Origin: Rickettsiales bacterium
GTDB lineage: Bacteria > Pseudomonadota > Alphaproteobacteria > Rickettsiales > UBA3002
Direction: 5' to 3'
Assembly (NCBI GenBank): GCA_021300075.1
Contig: JAJTIB010000082.1
Coordinates: 1-7,702, forward strand
Length of the DNA: 7,702 bases
Shown here: piece by piece, positions 6,018 to 7,702 of the stretch
Layout of the letters: each line of letters starts with the position of its first letter
Position numbering within the stretch: the first letter of the stretch is position 1
Position numbers and translations under genes: made by a program
The notes under the pieces: model-generated
Told to the model about the DNA's origin: nothing
What the model saw: the letters and a program-made list of their open reading frames with translations, nothing else
The model's database searches: none

Positions 6018-7495
6018 TGTGGAACTGCCATGCACCCTGGTTGCGAGTCGCCCGGCTGGGACTAGTGGGTGCGGTGCTGGTGTTGTTATTGGTGTTACCC
6101 GAGGCAGCCCATGCGGCGGGGCCGGTGGTGGCTGATTGCAGCGCCTATCCCGGCCTTACCGTTCGGATTGTTGGCTGCGTGCGTCAGACATTGGACAATG
6201 CCGGGGCACTTTTTTTTGTACAATTTTATCCCTTAGTCGCCAATTTTGTGACGGCCATATTAACGTTAGGCGTGATTGGTTTTGGGGTGATGATGGCGCT
6301 GGGCATGGTCGAGAAGATTGGCCGCGATGCCATGGTGATCCTGCTAAAAATTGCCTTTGTATCTTATTTTGTACAAAATATCGACGTTGCCTACGATATG
6401 ATCCTGGAGATGATGGACGCGATGTCGGACACGATGTTCACCTTCGCGACCGTGCATCACCCCACCACGCCGGTCTGTCTGGTGAGTAAAACCTCTGTCT
6501 GGGAGCGGCTGGATTGTCTGGTGGACACACTGGTGGGTATTGATGTGGGCAATGCCCTCGGCAGCGCACCGTCTGCCAATCCGATGGTGGGTGGTGTTGG
6601 CCTCGCCCGCGGGCTGGTTGCATTTTTTGCATCTGCCCTGTTCTCTTCGGTGCCAGGTTTTATCGTCGGTGTGATTGGTCTCATGTTCCTTTATACCATG
6701 CTGATATTCATGGTGCGGGTGCTGTTCACTTTTTTGATGGCCCATATCGCGCTGATGCTGTTAATGTTCCTTGCGCCGTTGTTCCTGCCGCTGGTGATTT
6801 TCCGCACGACCAAACAATATTTCGACACCTGGGTGAAGTTCATTATTAATTGTGCCTTGCAGCCGGTGATTATTGTCGTTTTTGTCAGCTTTGCAGTAGC
6901 GGCACTGGATGTGGTGGTTTTCTCCGGCGAACGCTCTTTTGTCCGTGTCATCGCCGGCGACGCCGCCAAGGCAAATGGCTTTAATCTGAACAGCTATCTC
7001 GAACAGATTGGTGCGTATAATACAAAAACCATTGGGCCGGAGATTATTGGCGACAGTTCCAATCAGGATGCTGCCAATACTGTCAACCAGAAGGGGGTGG
7101 GCGGTAACGTGCTGATGACGAAATGCGGGCTGAACCTGCCCAGCGGCGGCGGGGTTGGTGGTGCGGTGGGCGCCGCCCAGAATTGCGCTAAGGGGTGGGT
7201 TGTCGGGTTGAATGTACATAGTATCAACTGGGACATAGTTGCACAAAAACGCACCCCAAAAACGACGGAAGCCTCCTTTATGGATGAGTTGATGAGTTCG
7301 GCGATTCTTGTGGCGGTGATCGTCTTTATCATGAATGCGTTGATGCGGGTTGTCCCCTCGATTGCCAACGATCTGAACGGCAGCGCGACGCAAACGCTGG
7401 ACCTGTTCGGGCAAACCGGTAAGTGGGCGGGACAAAGTCAAGCCATGGATCAGGTGAGCAGCGCTATTCAGGGTATGGTGGGAGGGCGAAGATGA
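6014..7495 (+). CDS. virB6: VirB6/TrbL-family type IV secretion membrane protein
   Basis: VirB6 is the polytopic inner-membrane channel component of VirB/D4-like systems. The protein has 493 residues, clearly longer than the roughly 300 of Agrobacterium VirB6. A hydrophobic N-terminus (about 11-29) ends in EAAHA, a plausible signal peptidase I site after Ala34. Membrane segments are visible at about 75-97, 105-123, a dense hydrophobic stretch at 198-263 holding two or three, 278-303, and 428-447. The conserved-type Trp lies in KQYFDTWVKF (W273). Between the last two segments is a soluble insert (about 305-425) with a glycine-rich stretch (377-387) flanked by Cys371 and Cys391. The start overlaps the virB4 stop; ATGs at 6014 and 6017 are both in frame and cannot be told apart. 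An enlarged VirB6 with a signal peptide recalls the VirB6 paralogues of Rickettsiales. Confidence 0.85.
   Translation: MMWNCHAPWLRVARLGLVGAVLVLLLVLPEAAHAAGPVVADCSAYPGLTVRIVGCVRQTLDNAGALFFVQFYPLVANFVTAILTLGVIGFGVMMALGMVEKIGRDAMVILLKIAFVSYFVQNIDVAYDMILEMMDAMSDTMFTFATVHHPTTPVCLVSKTSVWERLDCLVDTLVGIDVGNALGSAPSANPMVGGVGLARGLVAFFASALFSSVPGFIVGVIGLMFLYTMLIFMVRVLFTFLMAHIALMLLMFLAPLFLPLVIFRTTKQYFDTWVKFIINCALQPVIIVVFVSFAVAALDVVVFSGERSFVRVIAGDAAKANGFNLNSYLEQIGAYNTKTIGPEIIGDSSNQDAANTVNQKGVGGNVLMTKCGLNLPSGGGVGGAVGAAQNCAKGWVVGLNVHSINWDIVAQKRTPKTTEASFMDELMSSAILVAVIVFIMNALMRVVPSIANDLNGSATQTLDLFGQTGKWAGQSQAMDQVSSAIQGMVGGRR
7481..7485 (+). promoter_or_regulatory. Ribosome binding site of the gene after virB6
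   Basis: GGAGG lies 6 nt before the ATG at 7492, within the last codons of virB6. It is the strongest Shine-Dalgarno in the window and supports an independent start for the downstream gene despite the 4-nt overlap. Confidence 0.8.
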
Positions 7496-7702
7496 CCGTG
7501 GCGTTTCGTTCAACCATGGTTGCTATACCCGCCCGCCTGTTCATGGCATGTCTGGGGGTGATGTTGCTATTCGTGCTTAGCCCGGATATGGCCCACGCGA
7601 ATGGTAATCCGGCGCAAACCAAGCCGCTTTCGACAATTGATGCAAATGGCAATGTCATTCCATGCACGGGGCCGGGGGGCACGGGGGTATTGATTGGCGG
7701 GA
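7492..7702 (+). CDS. Secreted or membrane protein of the vir operon, possibly a second VirB6-like protein (3' truncated)
   Basis: An open frame of 70 codons runs from the ATG at 7492 to the window edge. The start overlaps the virB6 stop as ATGA and has a strong GGAGG. The N-terminus is a clear signal peptide: Arg residues at 6 and 15, a hydrophobic core at about 17-30, and PDMAHA before Asn37, a plausible signal peptidase I site. The first part of the mature region is polar, with NVIPCTGPGGTGVLIGG at the cut end and one Cys. The signal peptide ends in the same AHA motif as the VirB6 upstream, and tandem virB6 paralogues normally follow virB4-virB6 in rvh-type clusters, so a second VirB6 paralogue is the best guess. 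No VirB6 core domain is visible yet; another periplasmic vir protein is possible. Confidence 0.6.
   Translation, partial: MTVAFRSTMVAIPARLFMACLGVMLLFVLSPDMAHANGNPAQTKPLSTIDANGNVIPCTGPGGTGVLIGG

Noticed and set aside
6761..7513. A long 250-codon open frame on the - strand opposite virB6
   Set aside because: It is antisense to a well-supported VirB6 membrane protein; the His/Arg-rich, low-complexity translation is typical of a shadow frame.
7668..7701. G-tracts near the window end that could suggest a G-quadruplex
   Set aside because: Only three good tracts are close together, and they encode a Gly-rich segment (GPGGTG) of the signal-peptide protein; codon content explains them.

Overview
The window looks like chromosomal DNA of an alphaproteobacterium. 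It runs from the end of a housekeeping block into the start of a type IV secretion gene cluster, and every gene is on the + strand. The order dapF (3' end) - mtaB - ftsY and the short FtsY without an acidic N-terminal domain fit Alphaproteobacteria. The virB3-virB4-virB6-(second membrane gene) order, the absence of virB5, the VirB4 sequence style and an enlarged VirB6 with a signal peptide all resemble the rvh-type system of Rickettsiales. The coding DNA is visibly GC-rich, which argues against Rickettsia, Wolbachia and similar AT-rich endosymbionts. A Micavibrio-like, Holosporales-like or basal Rickettsiales-related lineage is possible, but this assignment is inference.

Positions 1-2005 hold the C-terminal part of diaminopimelate epimerase and a complete MtaB-type tRNA methylthiotransferase. 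Positions 2134-3039 hold FtsY, the SRP receptor GTPase. Both junctions (dapF/mtaB and mtaB/ftsY) are filled by the same kind of element: a left array of G-strand heptamers (NNTAGGT type), a spacer of about 50-60 bp, and a right array of the reverse-complement heptamers (AACCTNN). The left array supplies the dapF stop codon. The right arrays run up to the mtaB and ftsY start codons and leave no recognisable Shine-Dalgarno. mtaB also carries an in-frame, near-perfect hairpin palindrome in its interdomain linker.

Positions 3040-3323 are an AT-rich, non-coding leader upstream of the secretion genes. It holds interlocked inverted repeats with pseudoknot topology, two further hairpins, a 15-bp direct repeat and a good ribosome binding site for virB3. 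No tRNA, rRNA, CRISPR array or transposase is visible in the window.

Positions 3324-7702 hold a tightly packed T4SS operon. virB3 ends directly against virB4, virB4 overlaps virB6 by 4 nt, and virB6 overlaps the next gene by 4 nt. Together they encode inner-membrane parts of the secretion channel (VirB3, VirB6 and probably a second VirB6-like protein) and its ATPase (VirB4). The last gene is cut by the window edge.
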